From Gammaproteobacteria bacterium (GTDB lineage Bacteria; Pseudomonadota; Gammaproteobacteria; Arenicellales; JAJDZL01): a stretch of DNA of 64,000 nucleotides. The stretch lies in NCBI GenBank assembly GCA_022823405.1, contig JAJDXD010000110.1, forward strand, positions 18,753 to 82,752. The letters are read 5' to 3'. The position numbers and the translations under genes were made by a program. The number at the start of each line of letters is the position of its first letter. The first letter of the stretch is position 1. The notes under the pieces were generated by a model, which had not been told where the DNA came from, searched no databases, and worked only from the letters and a program-made list of their open reading frames with translations. This document shows positions 44,791 through 54,400 of this stretch, in pieces.

Positions 44791-44808
44791 ATTCACCGTT
44801 CGGTGAAT
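44791..44808 (-). promoter_or_regulatory. palindromic operator candidate upstream of the sterol operon
   Basis: attcaccg-tt-cggtgaat: perfect 8-base arms with a 2-base centre, 27 bp before the start of the first gene of the sterol operon. The core accg-N2-cggt is the kind of short GC-centred dyad bound by TetR-type repressors. The position at the promoter/5' leader fits repression. No regulator gene lies nearby that I can identify. Confidence 0.5.
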
Positions 44809-44864
44809 AGGGAGCACTGGTCGGTATATTGCCAATCAATTTTGAATCTTTTTTTGGGAATAGA

Positions 44865-45011
44865 TTAAATTTGTTGCAACTCGTGAAAAATTGATAGGGC
44901 CGACAGCAATAGTCGGTCGACATTCTGATCTGACTTGGCATTCGTCCAAATGTCATAAGCGTTACAGCTATAGATCATCAATGTGGGTTGACGGTTAGCT
45001 GACCACTCCAT
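44865..45011 (-). CDS. possible small hypothetical gene
   Basis: 48 codons from ATG 45011, preceded by gtaaggag four bases upstream, a good ribosome-binding site. The product (MEWSANRQPTLMIYSCNAYD at the start) resembles nothing I know. The frame is open to 45113, but the earlier ATG has no ribosome-binding site. It lies just upstream of the sterol operon on the same strand, 56 bp before the palindrome. Kept at low confidence because of length alone. Confidence 0.25.
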   Translation of the reverse strand: MEWSANRQPTLMIYSCNAYDIWTNAKSDQNVDRLLLSALSIFHELQQI

Positions 45012-45315
45012 CGTACTCCTTACAATATCAAAACTTACTAGATTTGCAACATGGTTGCAATCGTAGTTGTTCCCTCCTAGAACATTTGTGGTTAATATAA
45101 CGCCACACTTCAATAATCATTATAGATCAAGCGGTTGACTGTGATTCACTGCGCATTTCCTACAATGAAGAAAAGCGACAAAGCCGCATCAGTAATTTAT
45201 CGTAATCTGGCAACAGTCAATCCAACAAAGTAAAAATTAAGGGGAATATAAACTTGACTAAACCAGCGCAATCATTGATCATTTGCCCATTAGTTCAACC
45301 AATTGAGCAATTCAA

Positions 45316-45880
45316 ATGGCATCTAACAGAAAAGCCCCCGGCAAGTCGCATCGCAACGGCATTTCGCTTTCCCAATTGATGCAGATGTTTCCCGATGAAA
45401 CCTCGACCCGCAAAGTGGTTTGAGTCGATCATCTGGGAGGCTGGTGTTGCAAAGTGTCACCGATGCGACGGCACCAAAACCTACGAATTTCCAAGTGACA
45501 AGCCACTGCCGCACTGGTGTCGGGACTGCTGCAGGTATTTTTCATTTCACCACGACACACTGCTGGAGGAGTCCCATGTGCCGCTGCAAAAGTGGGCAAT
45601 TGCCATTTATCTTCTGGTGACCAGCGAAAAGGGCGTGTTGTCGATGAAGCCGCACCGGGACCTGGGCATTACGCAGAAAACCGCCTGGCACATGCAGCAC
45701 AAGATTCGTCATTCGCTCCGTGGCAGCGGGATTTCGATGTCCGGCACGGTGGAGGTTTATGAGACCTGCATTGGTGGTTTGGGAGGCAACAAGCATGAGT
45801 CAGACAGACTAAAGGCCGGGCGGCACAACATTCGTGAGCTTGATGCATCGGACAGATGGCCTCGGTTGTGTCGGGATTGA
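45316..45880 (+). pseudogene. IS1595-family transposase, inactivated
   Basis: ATG 45316 begins MASNRKAPGKSHRNGISLSQ, QLMQMFPDETSTRK. A one-base insertion then shifts the frame and the protein continues as WFESIIWEAGVAKCHRCD (zinc ribbon), then LQKWAIAIYLLVTSEKGVL, LGITQKTAWHMQHKIR, and the DDE region SGTVEVYETCIGG, where the catalytic Asp of EvDEtyiGG is Tyr and Tyr is Cys. Translation ends at 45880 after a second frame break, losing the distal D and N/E residues. No terminal repeats located. Confidence 0.8.
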
Positions 45881-46069
45881 TGGGTCGACGGCTGATGGAC
45901 AGGGAGTTGACGGGTAGCGCTGACGGTCGCGTGCATTGACGGGGGAGGCTGGTTATGTTACAAGATCAAGTGGAACCGTCGCAGTGCCAAGGCAACGAAG
46001 GTGAGCATACAAGAGCGAAATGGATTGCGCGCCAGAAGCTTTTAACACCACCATTGAGAAGGAGCAGGG

Positions 46070-46155
46070 ACGAAAGCAAAGACAGTCGAAAGAAACAACC
46101 GGTCTCAGAAAGGAAATAGTTTTCGTTTTGAGGCATTTTTTGGGCAAAATTATCG
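46070..46155 (+). repeat. 80-bp degenerate repeat, copy 1
   Basis: The segment gcaaagacagtcgaaagaaa through gggcaaaattatcg is about 70 % identical by eye to 60503-60588, in the same orientation. Each copy lies beside an IS1595-derived fragment, so it may be an IS end or associated flank. It falls in the open frame upstream of the GPP34-cytochrome b start, which is why I place that start at 46185. Confidence 0.5.
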
Positions 46156-46184
46156 CTGTTTTAGTCAAGCATATAATCCCCCTT

Positions 46185-47369
46185 ATGTTGACAATTACTG
46201 ACAACATACTCCTGCTTTTGGAAAACGAGGATGGAATATTTGTTGCCGATCAGAACGAGTCCATCAACAGTGTTCTTGCGGGTGCTGTTCTGCTTGACCT
46301 TTCACTTTCAGGACAAATTGACACCGACCTAAACTCGCTAATTGTTTTGGACGAAACGCCAACGGGAAATGTACTAATGGATCACGTTCTGTCTGAAATA
46401 AATGCACATTCCAACTCTGCCGATACCGAGCATTGGATCGAGACACTCGCTTCAAGTCGATCACTTCCCATCCAAGAACTTGCATTGGCCAGTCTCGCGC
46501 AAAGTGGGGCGGTGGAACAGAAAGACAGAAATATTCTATGGCTGTTTCGCTCCCGAACCTTTCAAACGACTGATTTGGATTCGAAGGAAGACATCAAAGT
46601 TCAAATCAAGGATGTGGTGCTGTCCGACAATATTCCTAATCCCGCGGATGCCGCCATCGCATGTTTAGTGGATGCCTGCGGATTGCTTCCTGAAATCTTG
46701 AGTGATTCGCAAATCAAACAATGTCAGCCGCGAATGAAAATTCTGCGTCGTCTCGATCTCATCGGAAGAGAGGTGATTAATCGAATCGCCTCAATAGAAC
46801 GCAGGCAAATCCTGAAGATTCGAGCCCAGACAGCGCGCAGGCAGAAAGCAAATTTCGTTCTGTCGATCGTTGGATGTTTTTTTGCTGTTGCAACTCTTTT
46901 GTCGCCACGGGTACCGATTCCAAATCAATTTGGTCCTACCTTGCTTGAATACTTGTGGAACGATTCCCTATGGCAACAGTGGACTGGCTACTTGCTTCTT
47001 GGTTTCAGCCTGGTGGGATTATTGATTGTCATTGTGCTTAAAAATCGACTGCTGACCCGATTCGGAAACTATTCCACCTGGCAACTCACGCATATCTTGC
47101 TTGGATTTGTTTGTGTTCTCACGCTTTTTCTCCATACCGGATTTCGCCTCGGTGCGAATTTGAACACTGCCCTGATGCTGTTTTATCTGGTGGTGCTGAT
47201 TGCAGGTGCACTTGCCGGCATTCTGATTGGAGGATCATCCGAATTAAGGAAATGGGGGGTTCCTGTAACAAAAAAAATGCGTAAGGCACCCGTCAAAACC
47301 CACATTGTTTTTCTGCTTCCCTTGCCCGCTCTCCTTGTTGTCCATATCCTTCTCGTCTATCTGTATTGA
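46185..47369 (+). CDS. GPP34 domain-di-heme cytochrome b fusion, membrane protein
   Basis: 394 residues from ATG 46185. Residues 1-205 are a GPP34 domain: LTITDNILLLLENEDGIFV, LAGAVLLDLSLSGQIDTDLN, TEHWIETLASS, NPADAAIACLVDACGLL. Residues 222-394 hold four to five helices with His303/His317 in one and His373/His387 in another. Two 14-residue spacings on two helices are the classic arrangement for two stacked b hemes. HTGFRLGANLN and the following helix resemble ferric-reductase or cytochrome b-type proteins. It precedes a multiheme cytochrome c by 13 bp, so quinol-to-cytochrome electron transfer is likely (inference). The frame extends upstream to 46020 through IS-derived repeat DNA. Confidence 0.8.
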   Translation: MLTITDNILLLLENEDGIFVADQNESINSVLAGAVLLDLSLSGQIDTDLNSLIVLDETPTGNVLMDHVLSEINAHSNSADTEHWIETLASSRSLPIQELALASLAQSGAVEQKDRNILWLFRSRTFQTTDLDSKEDIKVQIKDVVLSDNIPNPADAAIACLVDACGLLPEILSDSQIKQCQPRMKILRRLDLIGREVINRIASIERRQILKIRAQTARRQKANFVLSIVGCFFAVATLLSPRVPIPNQFGPTLLEYLWNDSLWQQWTGYLLLGFSLVGLLIVIVLKNRLLTRFGNYSTWQLTHILLGFVCVLTLFLHTGFRLGANLNTALMLFYLVVLIAGALAGILIGGSSELRKWGVPVTKKMRKAPVKTHIVFLLPLPALLVVHILLVYLY

Positions 47370-47382
47370 ACAGTTGTTTGGA

Positions 47383-48864
47383 ATGTCGAAAAATTTCATT
47401 TTGATTTCGAGTTGGTTCCTAGCAACACTGATTGCGATTGTGATTGTTGGGGTTTGGATGACGGTTGGCGGCAGTCGTCAGTTGCTGCTTGTGGGGCAAA
47501 CCACCGATGCTCACCACCAGATAGAGGTGGCTTGTGAAACCTGTCATAAAGCACCAATTTTCAGCGGCCCAGCGGTCGCTGTTAAAGCCATGAACAAGGC
47601 CTGCAGAACATGCCATGAAGATGAACTGGCCAAATCTGATGACAGCCACCCGCGCAAGAAATTTCGCAACCCGAGAATGGCACAATTCTGGGACAAGCTC
47701 GATGCACGATTATGCACAACTTGTCACACCGAGCATCGACCGGAAATTACGCGAGAAAGTGCAGTTACGGTCGCAACGAACTTTTGCATTGCATGTCATT
47801 CTGAAGGGGATCAGGATGTGCGATTGATTCGAACCAGTCACGCAGATCTTTCATTCGATACGTGCGCAAGTTCGGGTTGCCACAACTACCATGACAACCG
47901 GGTGCTTTACAGCGATTTTCTGGTTAAGCATGCGCAAACAGATTGGCTCACGCAAAAACCTGTTCACGAGCTTACCCGTCAAGCGCGTCTCACATACAAA
48001 TCCGAAGAAGAGCGCCTGATGCACCACGATGCGCAAGCCCCTTCAGCTGCACTATTTAACCCCGCCATCCTTCGTGATTGGGCTGATTCGGCTCACGCAA
48101 TAAACGCAATCAACTGTACCAGCTGCCATGCGCCTGCAATTGCAAATGGCTCAGATTCAGCTGGTGTTGAGACTGTTTGGGAAGATAAACCGAGTCAAAA
48201 AATTTGCGCCGATTGTCACAAATTCGAGCAGAATACTTTTCGTAAAGGTCGACATGGCATGCGTCAACACCCCAAGATTGCAAACCCACGCGACATCGAC
48301 GGCAAACTGAACTCTTACGGACTCGCACACATTACGCCTTCATTCATTAAAGAGTGGTTTTCCGACCCGGCAGTTCCAATGTATATGACGGTCGCCGAAG
48401 CGCGGTTGCCAATGCGAAGTGAAGCGGCTGATCTATCAGTAGGTTGCGGTTCCTGCCACGACCCCCATTCTGTCAATGTTGCGTACGCCGCAGTTGACGC
48501 TTGCCTGACCTGTCACGACGACATGCACAGCGAGGCTTATCGTAAAAGCCCGCATTACACATTGTGGCTGGCGGAAGTTGCAGGTGAAGCAAGTCTTGGT
48601 ACAGGGGTCAGTTGTGCAACGTGTCATATGGCAAAAGTAGAAAGGCGGGGAAATCTTGTGACTGATCACAATCAAAACGATATCCTCAGACCGAACGAAA
48701 AAATGATCCGTCCTGTTTGTCTCGACTGTCACGGACTCAAGTTTGCATTGGACTCCCTTGCTGACGACGAGCTGATCAAGCGCAACTTTCGCGGCCGGGC
48801 AGATGTTCATGTTGAAAGTATCGAATGGGCGTTACTCAGAGAACGGGAGAAACAGGACGATTAG
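47383..48864 (+). CDS. periplasmic multiheme cytochrome c, membrane-anchored
   Basis: 493 residues from ATG 47383; helix 5-28 is an uncleaved anchor or signal (FILISSWFLATLIAIVIVGV). I count ten C-x-x-C-H motifs (CETCH, CRTCH, CTTCH, CIACH, CTSCH, CADCH, CGSCH, CLTCH, CATCH, CLDCH) plus one C-x4-C-H (CASSGCH), so up to eleven c hemes. Family knowledge: periplasmic electron conduits to terminal reductases or extracellular acceptors. The spacing and the C-terminal half resemble octaheme/HAO-like cytochromes only loosely, so the substrate is unknown. Follows the GPP34-cytochrome b gene closely and is probably co-expressed with it. Confidence 0.88.
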   Translation: MSKNFILISSWFLATLIAIVIVGVWMTVGGSRQLLLVGQTTDAHHQIEVACETCHKAPIFSGPAVAVKAMNKACRTCHEDELAKSDDSHPRKKFRNPRMAQFWDKLDARLCTTCHTEHRPEITRESAVTVATNFCIACHSEGDQDVRLIRTSHADLSFDTCASSGCHNYHDNRVLYSDFLVKHAQTDWLTQKPVHELTRQARLTYKSEEERLMHHDAQAPSAALFNPAILRDWADSAHAINAINCTSCHAPAIANGSDSAGVETVWEDKPSQKICADCHKFEQNTFRKGRHGMRQHPKIANPRDIDGKLNSYGLAHITPSFIKEWFSDPAVPMYMTVAEARLPMRSEAADLSVGCGSCHDPHSVNVAYAAVDACLTCHDDMHSEAYRKSPHYTLWLAEVAGEASLGTGVSCATCHMAKVERRGNLVTDHNQNDILRPNEKMIRPVCLDCHGLKFALDSLADDELIKRNFRGRADVHVESIEWALLREREKQDD

Positions 48865-49052
48865 CCACAATTTTCCAACAAACAATAAAAGTCTGGCGAG
48901 GTTCTTTGAAATTTGTACAACGGGGACAGTTCTGTTTCTGCCAGAAGTTGAAATTGAACGAAGATCTGACACCAAATGGTTTTCTTAGGGATCAATTATT
49001 TCCAAATATTCACTAAAATCTGAATTAGCTTAACAAAACAGCGAGAAAGACG

Positions 49053-49619
49053 ATGAAAAGGCGCTTCAATATATTGGGTATCTCGGCACTTTCGTTGATG
49101 TTCACAATTACTATGGATGTCTCTGCGGAAGGCCTTTCGCATGAACAAGTAGCAGATATGCTATATCTGGTAATCTCCGCTGATCGGGCTGTGTACACTC
49201 AGAAGGTAGTTCAGCGTCTCACGGAAGAAGAAAAGGTCATCACTGCTTCGGAATATTTTGATGACGATGCGGCTTTACCGCTTCCGGCACAGATGTTCAG
49301 GTTCGGTTCAGAATACGTTTCAGATCTGACGGAAGAATTTTCCTATTCCCTTGTTTCACTGGATCCGATCAACAAGAAAAATGGTCCGGTAACGGATTTG
49401 GAAAGGGAAGGACTCGAGTTTGTTGCAGATAATCCCGAGGAAAATTTTTACGGTGAAGAAAAACTTGGTGGCCTGTGGTATTTTGCGGCAGTGTACGCAG
49501 ACATCGCAGTCGCTGAAGCATGTGCGAGTTGTCACAACAACCACCAGGATTCCCCTCGCAGCGATATTGAGGTCGGTGATGTGATGGGTGGTGTGGTGAT
49601 TCGCATACCGATTGACTGA
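49053..49619 (+). CDS. DUF3365 (Tll0287-like) monoheme cytochrome
   Basis: 188 residues with a signal peptide (1-25, cut near VSAEG). Single heme motif ACASCHNNH near residue 164, preceded by LGGLWYFAAVYADIAVAEAC and followed by DVMGGVVIRIP, the DUF3365 C-terminal pattern. Family knowledge: a PAS-like heme c domain used in periplasmic sensing or electron transfer. Here it is a stand-alone soluble protein 188 bp after the multiheme cytochrome on the same strand, so it may take electrons from it. The gap 48865-49052 has no gene. Confidence 0.85.
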   Translation: MKRRFNILGISALSLMFTITMDVSAEGLSHEQVADMLYLVISADRAVYTQKVVQRLTEEEKVITASEYFDDDAALPLPAQMFRFGSEYVSDLTEEFSYSLVSLDPINKKNGPVTDLEREGLEFVADNPEENFYGEEKLGGLWYFAAVYADIAVAEACASCHNNHQDSPRSDIEVGDVMGGVVIRIPID

Positions 49620-50186
49620 ATGCTACTTCACTCAGAATTCTGCTGGCTTCGGTGGTAACCGCTGGAAGTTCTCCAGAGCGCGCACCGAAATTAAGCATCA
49701 AATGGGTCAAAAAACATCCATCAGCAAAACTTGAACCACTCGGCAAATTCTAATCGCGACTCTGCAAAACGCGATACCAAGAAGATTTGGGTTGGAACTC
49801 AAAACTTCTTGGTAGAGTTAAGTTCGGTGACGGCGGACGCTCCGCTTGCATAAATCCTCAACCCCCATCATTGGCGAAGGTTCGCGAGATTGTTCCGTTG
49901 CTATGGAAGAACGTTGAGCCTGAATCCTTGAATTAATCACAGATATAATTTCAAATAACTCGTCAGTTCGGCCCGAACGAACTATCAAAAACTGTAATCG
50001 TGCGTATGTAACACCCGGCCGCACACAGGTAACCATCGTAAATTCAGTACTCTGAGCAATAGACGGGCAATTCCTAAGTCGCATAAAATTGAAGCATAAT
50101 CAACTTGACTGTCGGTCGACACCCATACCTACACTTTGCTGAATTTAGTTTGGACGACATCATTTGATTAACGTGAAACATTCGGA
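49620..50186. other. intergenic region with a 10-bp inverted repeat
   Basis: taccaagaag (49775-49784) and cttcttggta (49805-49814) are perfect 10-base arms with a 20-base loop. They lie between the DUF3365 gene and the RND operon and may be a terminator or operator; no T-run follows. A minus-strand frame at 49818-50084 (88 codons) would encode TMVTCVRPGVTYARLQFLIV and could be a divergent gene, but I recognise no family and do not call it. Confidence 0.4.
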
Positions 50187-51434
50187 ATGATAAAGCGTAT
50201 TCTGCGTATTCTTCTACCCGTCGGCATCATCGGAATCGCCGTAGTGGGGTTTGGAATACTTCAATCCGACCAACCCGAAGTAACACCGGATGTGCCACAA
50301 ACCAGGCAGTGGTTGGTTGATGCACAAATCGTCAGCAAAAGTGCGCAGATTCCAACTGCAAATCTGTTCGGCCGAGTTGTCACACCAGCCAACTCTGTTC
50401 TCAGTTCGATTCTCGATGCCAAAGTGGTTGAAGTCAAAGTTCTGCCTGGCCAGGCAGTCAGCACCGATGATGTGCTCGTGCGGCTGGACTCACAAACCAT
50501 AGAAACTCAAATCAGACAGTTTGCAGCTGATGTTGCGAGAATCAATGCGTCAGTTAACCGGGAAGCGGAGCGACTGGAGACTGACAGAGAAATTCTTTTT
50601 CACGAAGTGCGATTACTGGAGTTGGCAACTGAATCATTGCAAAGATTTGAAACACTAAAGAGCCGCAATGTGATCTCCCAAGCCGAATTTGATGCAGCGG
50701 AACAGGCCGAGCAGCAAGCCCGACTGGCTGTAACCGCCCGCGAGGCTGCAATCAGGGAATACAACAGTCGGGTTATGGTTCTGGAAGCGGAGTTGGGACG
50801 AGCGCAGGCTACGTTGGACAAGGCACTGATTGACTTGGAAGAAACGGTTATTCGCGCACCTTACAACGGCCGAGTTACGGCGGTTCATGTCGCAACCGGA
50901 AGCCGGGTCAGAAATGGTTCATTGCTGGTCGAGATGTACGATCACACTCAAACTGAAATTCGCACACTTATTCCAAATCGCTACATCGAACAGGTTCGAA
51001 AGACAATTGAGCACCAGAGTACTATCAAAGCTGTTGCTGAACTGGATGGGCGAAACCTTGAACTGAATCTCAACCGGCTCGGTACCGCGGTAGATCCGGG
51101 CCGCGGTGGAATTGATGCCTATTTCGAACTGGTTTCAGATTCAACCTACCCGGAATTGGGACGTTCAGTCAGCCTGCAAATGTTTTTGTCACCTGTTGAA
51201 AACGCGATTGCTTTACCCTATGAAGCTGTTTACGGTTCAAACAATGTGTTCAAAATCACATCGAACCAGTTGCAGCGAATTGAAATTGAACGATTCGGAC
51301 AGATTACAACTGATCAAGAGACGTATATCGTTGCCGTTAGTGATCAGTTGAATGAAGGGGACTTCATTCTCACTACCCAATTGGTTAATGCGAACGATGG
51401 TCTTACAGTCAAAATATCGAATCAAAACGAGTAG
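50187..51434 (+). CDS. RND efflux periplasmic adaptor subunit (MFP)
   Basis: 415 residues. N-terminal helix 5-26, lipoyl halves around VLSSILDAKVVEVKVLPGQA and VTAVHVATGSRVRNGSLLVEM, a long coiled-coil hairpin about 105-215 (ETQIRQFAADVARINASVN), then a beta-barrel and membrane-proximal domain to the C-terminus. Family knowledge: bridges an RND permease to an outer-membrane channel. The permease gene begins 29 bp later. No TolC-type gene lies in the window, so a shared channel is likely. Substrate unknown. Confidence 0.9.
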   Translation: MIKRILRILLPVGIIGIAVVGFGILQSDQPEVTPDVPQTRQWLVDAQIVSKSAQIPTANLFGRVVTPANSVLSSILDAKVVEVKVLPGQAVSTDDVLVRLDSQTIETQIRQFAADVARINASVNREAERLETDREILFHEVRLLELATESLQRFETLKSRNVISQAEFDAAEQAEQQARLAVTAREAAIREYNSRVMVLEAELGRAQATLDKALIDLEETVIRAPYNGRVTAVHVATGSRVRNGSLLVEMYDHTQTEIRTLIPNRYIEQVRKTIEHQSTIKAVAELDGRNLELNLNRLGTAVDPGRGGIDAYFELVSDSTYPELGRSVSLQMFLSPVENAIALPYEAVYGSNNVFKITSNQLQRIEIERFGQITTDQETYIVAVSDQLNEGDFILTTQLVNANDGLTVKISNQNE

Positions 51435-51463
51435 TTCTTCTCACCACGGCGCAATTCACTGAT

Positions 51464-54400
51464 ATGGAACGGAAGGGTCTGCTACTAACATTTGTGACCC
51501 ATCCTGTCGCCATGAACATACTCATGGTGTTCTTTCTGGTGGTGGGCGGCTACGTCTGTTCACGTATCAATATCCAGTTCTTCCCTGATATTCCCTTGAA
51601 CTTCACGCGGGTAGTGGTTGCCTGGCCAGGCGCATCGGCAGAAGATGTTGAAAGATCCGTTACCAACCGTCTGGAACTCGAACTCAAAAACACTGACAAT
51701 CTAAAGGAGATGGCATCGGTATCCCAGTACGGCGTTTCGAGGATATTTATTGAGTTTGAGGCAGGTACGGACATTAGTGCTTCGACTGATGATATCAAGA
51801 CCGCAGTTGATCGGCTGATTGTCGACTTACCGGAAGATATTGAACGGCCAGTTGTCAGTGAAGTGGTGAACTATGAAGCAATTGCAAAGCTGATTTTGGC
51901 CGGCAATTCGATCGAACAGTTACGGATTCTGGCGAACCAGAGCAAAGACGAATTGCTTTCCAGAGGCTTCGGAAAAATTGAAATTGTCGGTTTGCCGGAC
52001 GAAGAGTTGTCGATCGAGGTTTCAGGCCAAACCCTGCGAGACCTGGGATTGTCTTTGAATCAGATTGGCAATCGAATCCGCTCACAATCCCGCGACAGTT
52101 CAATTGGAGTGCTGGGACGTGATGATGCCGGACGGGAGCTGCGTATCGTCGATCAGCGACGCTCTGAGCTTTCGTTTGAAAACGTTCCAATCATTGCCGA
52201 TTCCAACGGGAGTTTCGTGGTTCTTTCGGATATCGCAAGCATTCAAAAGCAACCCAAGACCGAGCAGGTATCGCTGAGTTTCAACGGCAAACCTGCTGTG
52301 ATTTTGGATCTTCGACGACAGGGCGAACGCGATTCATTGAAGAGTGCCAAGGCCCTCTCCCAGTGGATCGACGAATATCAGCCACTTATGCCGCCTGATG
52401 TTGAAGTTGTAGTGTTTGACAATTCGACCATCGCTTTGCGGGACCGGATTGGCCTTCTCGTCGACAACGGCATCGCCGGACTGATCCTGGTTCTGATCGT
52501 GCTCTATCTGTTTCTGAACACGCGTATTGCAATTTGGGTGGCCGCGGGCATTCCAATTTCGCTGATGGGCGCGGTGACCGTGCTGTTTCTGCTCGGCGAG
52601 ACGCTCAACATGATCACATTATTTGCATTCATCATGACGATCGGCATCATCGTCGATGATGCAATTGTGGTGGGGGAAGCGTCACTGACCAACTACATTG
52701 AGGATCAATCACCAGTCGATGCGGTTTACCGCGCATCAAAGCGTATGTTCATGCCCATTTTTGCGGCGTCAGTGACGACAATCTTCGCATTTTTACCAGT
52801 CCTGATTGTCGATGGAATTATTGGTGTCGTTCTGGGCAGTATCGCAATGGTTGTCATCTGTGTGGTTGCAGCATCTTTGATCGAGGCGTTTCTAATACTG
52901 CCAGGTCACTTGCGTGCCTCTTATGACAAGATTAAAAGTTCCGGTCGAGCGATGAAGGGTGCACTCGTTGACCGTTATTTCGCAATATTTCGCGATATAT
53001 GGTATCGAAAAACGTTGGAAGCAGCGATAAACAACCCGATCACTACCATTTCAGTTGGTGTAGCCTGCCTCATTCTGACCTTTGGACTCTTTGTATCCGG
53101 TCGGGTGAGTTACAGTTTTTTTCCGACTCCCGAACTGAACTCCGTCTGGACGAACGTAACTTTCAACGCTGGAACGCCTCGGGAGACAGTTGAAGAATAC
53201 CTGACGACAGTCGTAGACGCACTTTACGAAAATGAAAAAGAGTTGGGCGGAAATCTTATTTCGAGTTCGTTTACCACGCTTGGCGCGATATCTGAGGAAG
53301 AACCCGGTCGGATCAGCAGAACAGGATCAAACTTAGGCTCAGTCGCGGTGGAACTTGTCCAATCGGATTCAAGAGATGTTCGTACCAGTACATTTCTTCG
53401 CAGCTGGCGGGATCGGTTGGAGGATGTACCAGGACTTGAAAATGTAGTCGTGTTGACAGCAAATGCCGGGCCGCCTGGACGCGATATCGAAGTCAGCCTG
53501 AGCGGCGCATCGAAATTCGAGACCAAGGAAGCGGCACTAGCCTTGGCACAGCTTCTTGAAGATACGCCAGGTGTTTACGGTGTATCAGACAATACAAACT
53601 ATGGTCGACAGCAACAGATTTTGACCCTTACGCCGCTGGGTCATGCGCTGGGATTAACGATCAATGAAGTCAGCCGACAGCTTCGATCCTCGGTGGAAGG
53701 CCTGGACCTCCAGTCGTTCACAACGCGATATCAGGATATTGATGTGAGCCTGTCCTTACCTGACGAGGAAAGAAATCAACTCAGTGAATTCGAAAACATG
53801 CACATCATTCTGCCTTCTGGCGAACCTGTTCCACTGCTCGATGTTGTCGTCATTGAATCTGCCAGGGGGTTTGATCGACTGTCTCATGCAAAAGGTGAGT
53901 TTCACATTGAAGTGTCCGCGAGTGTGGACGCTCTGATTGCAAACACCACGCAGATTCTTCAGCAGCTCGATACAGCAGTCAAACCCGAATTTACCAGGAC
54001 TTACGGCGTGACCTGGAAGTTTGGTACCCGTCAAGCTGATCAGAAGCAGACGGAACAGTCGATGAAGGTTGGTGCGCTGATTGCCGTTCTATTCATCTAC
54101 CTCACGCTCGCGTGGATTTTAGGTTCTTACAGCTGGCCCCTGTTTGTCATGCTGGCCATCCCATTCGGGTTAGTCGGCGCTGCCTGGGGACATTTTCTAC
54201 TGGACCTGCCGATTACAATCATCACGATCCTTGGGTTCATTGGGCTATCCGGAATCGTGGTGAACAACGCCATTGTGCTGGTTGTCTACTACAAAGACAA
54301 TCTCGAAAGCGGCAAAGAACCCACCCAGGCAATGATTGATGCAGGATGTCAGCGTTTGCGGCCCGTGGTTCTTGCGAGCCTGACAACAATTGTGGGATTG

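Noticed and set aside
49818..50084. 88-codon minus-strand frame divergent from the RND operon as a regulator
   Set aside because: No HTH or other motif; composition looks like non-coding DNA.
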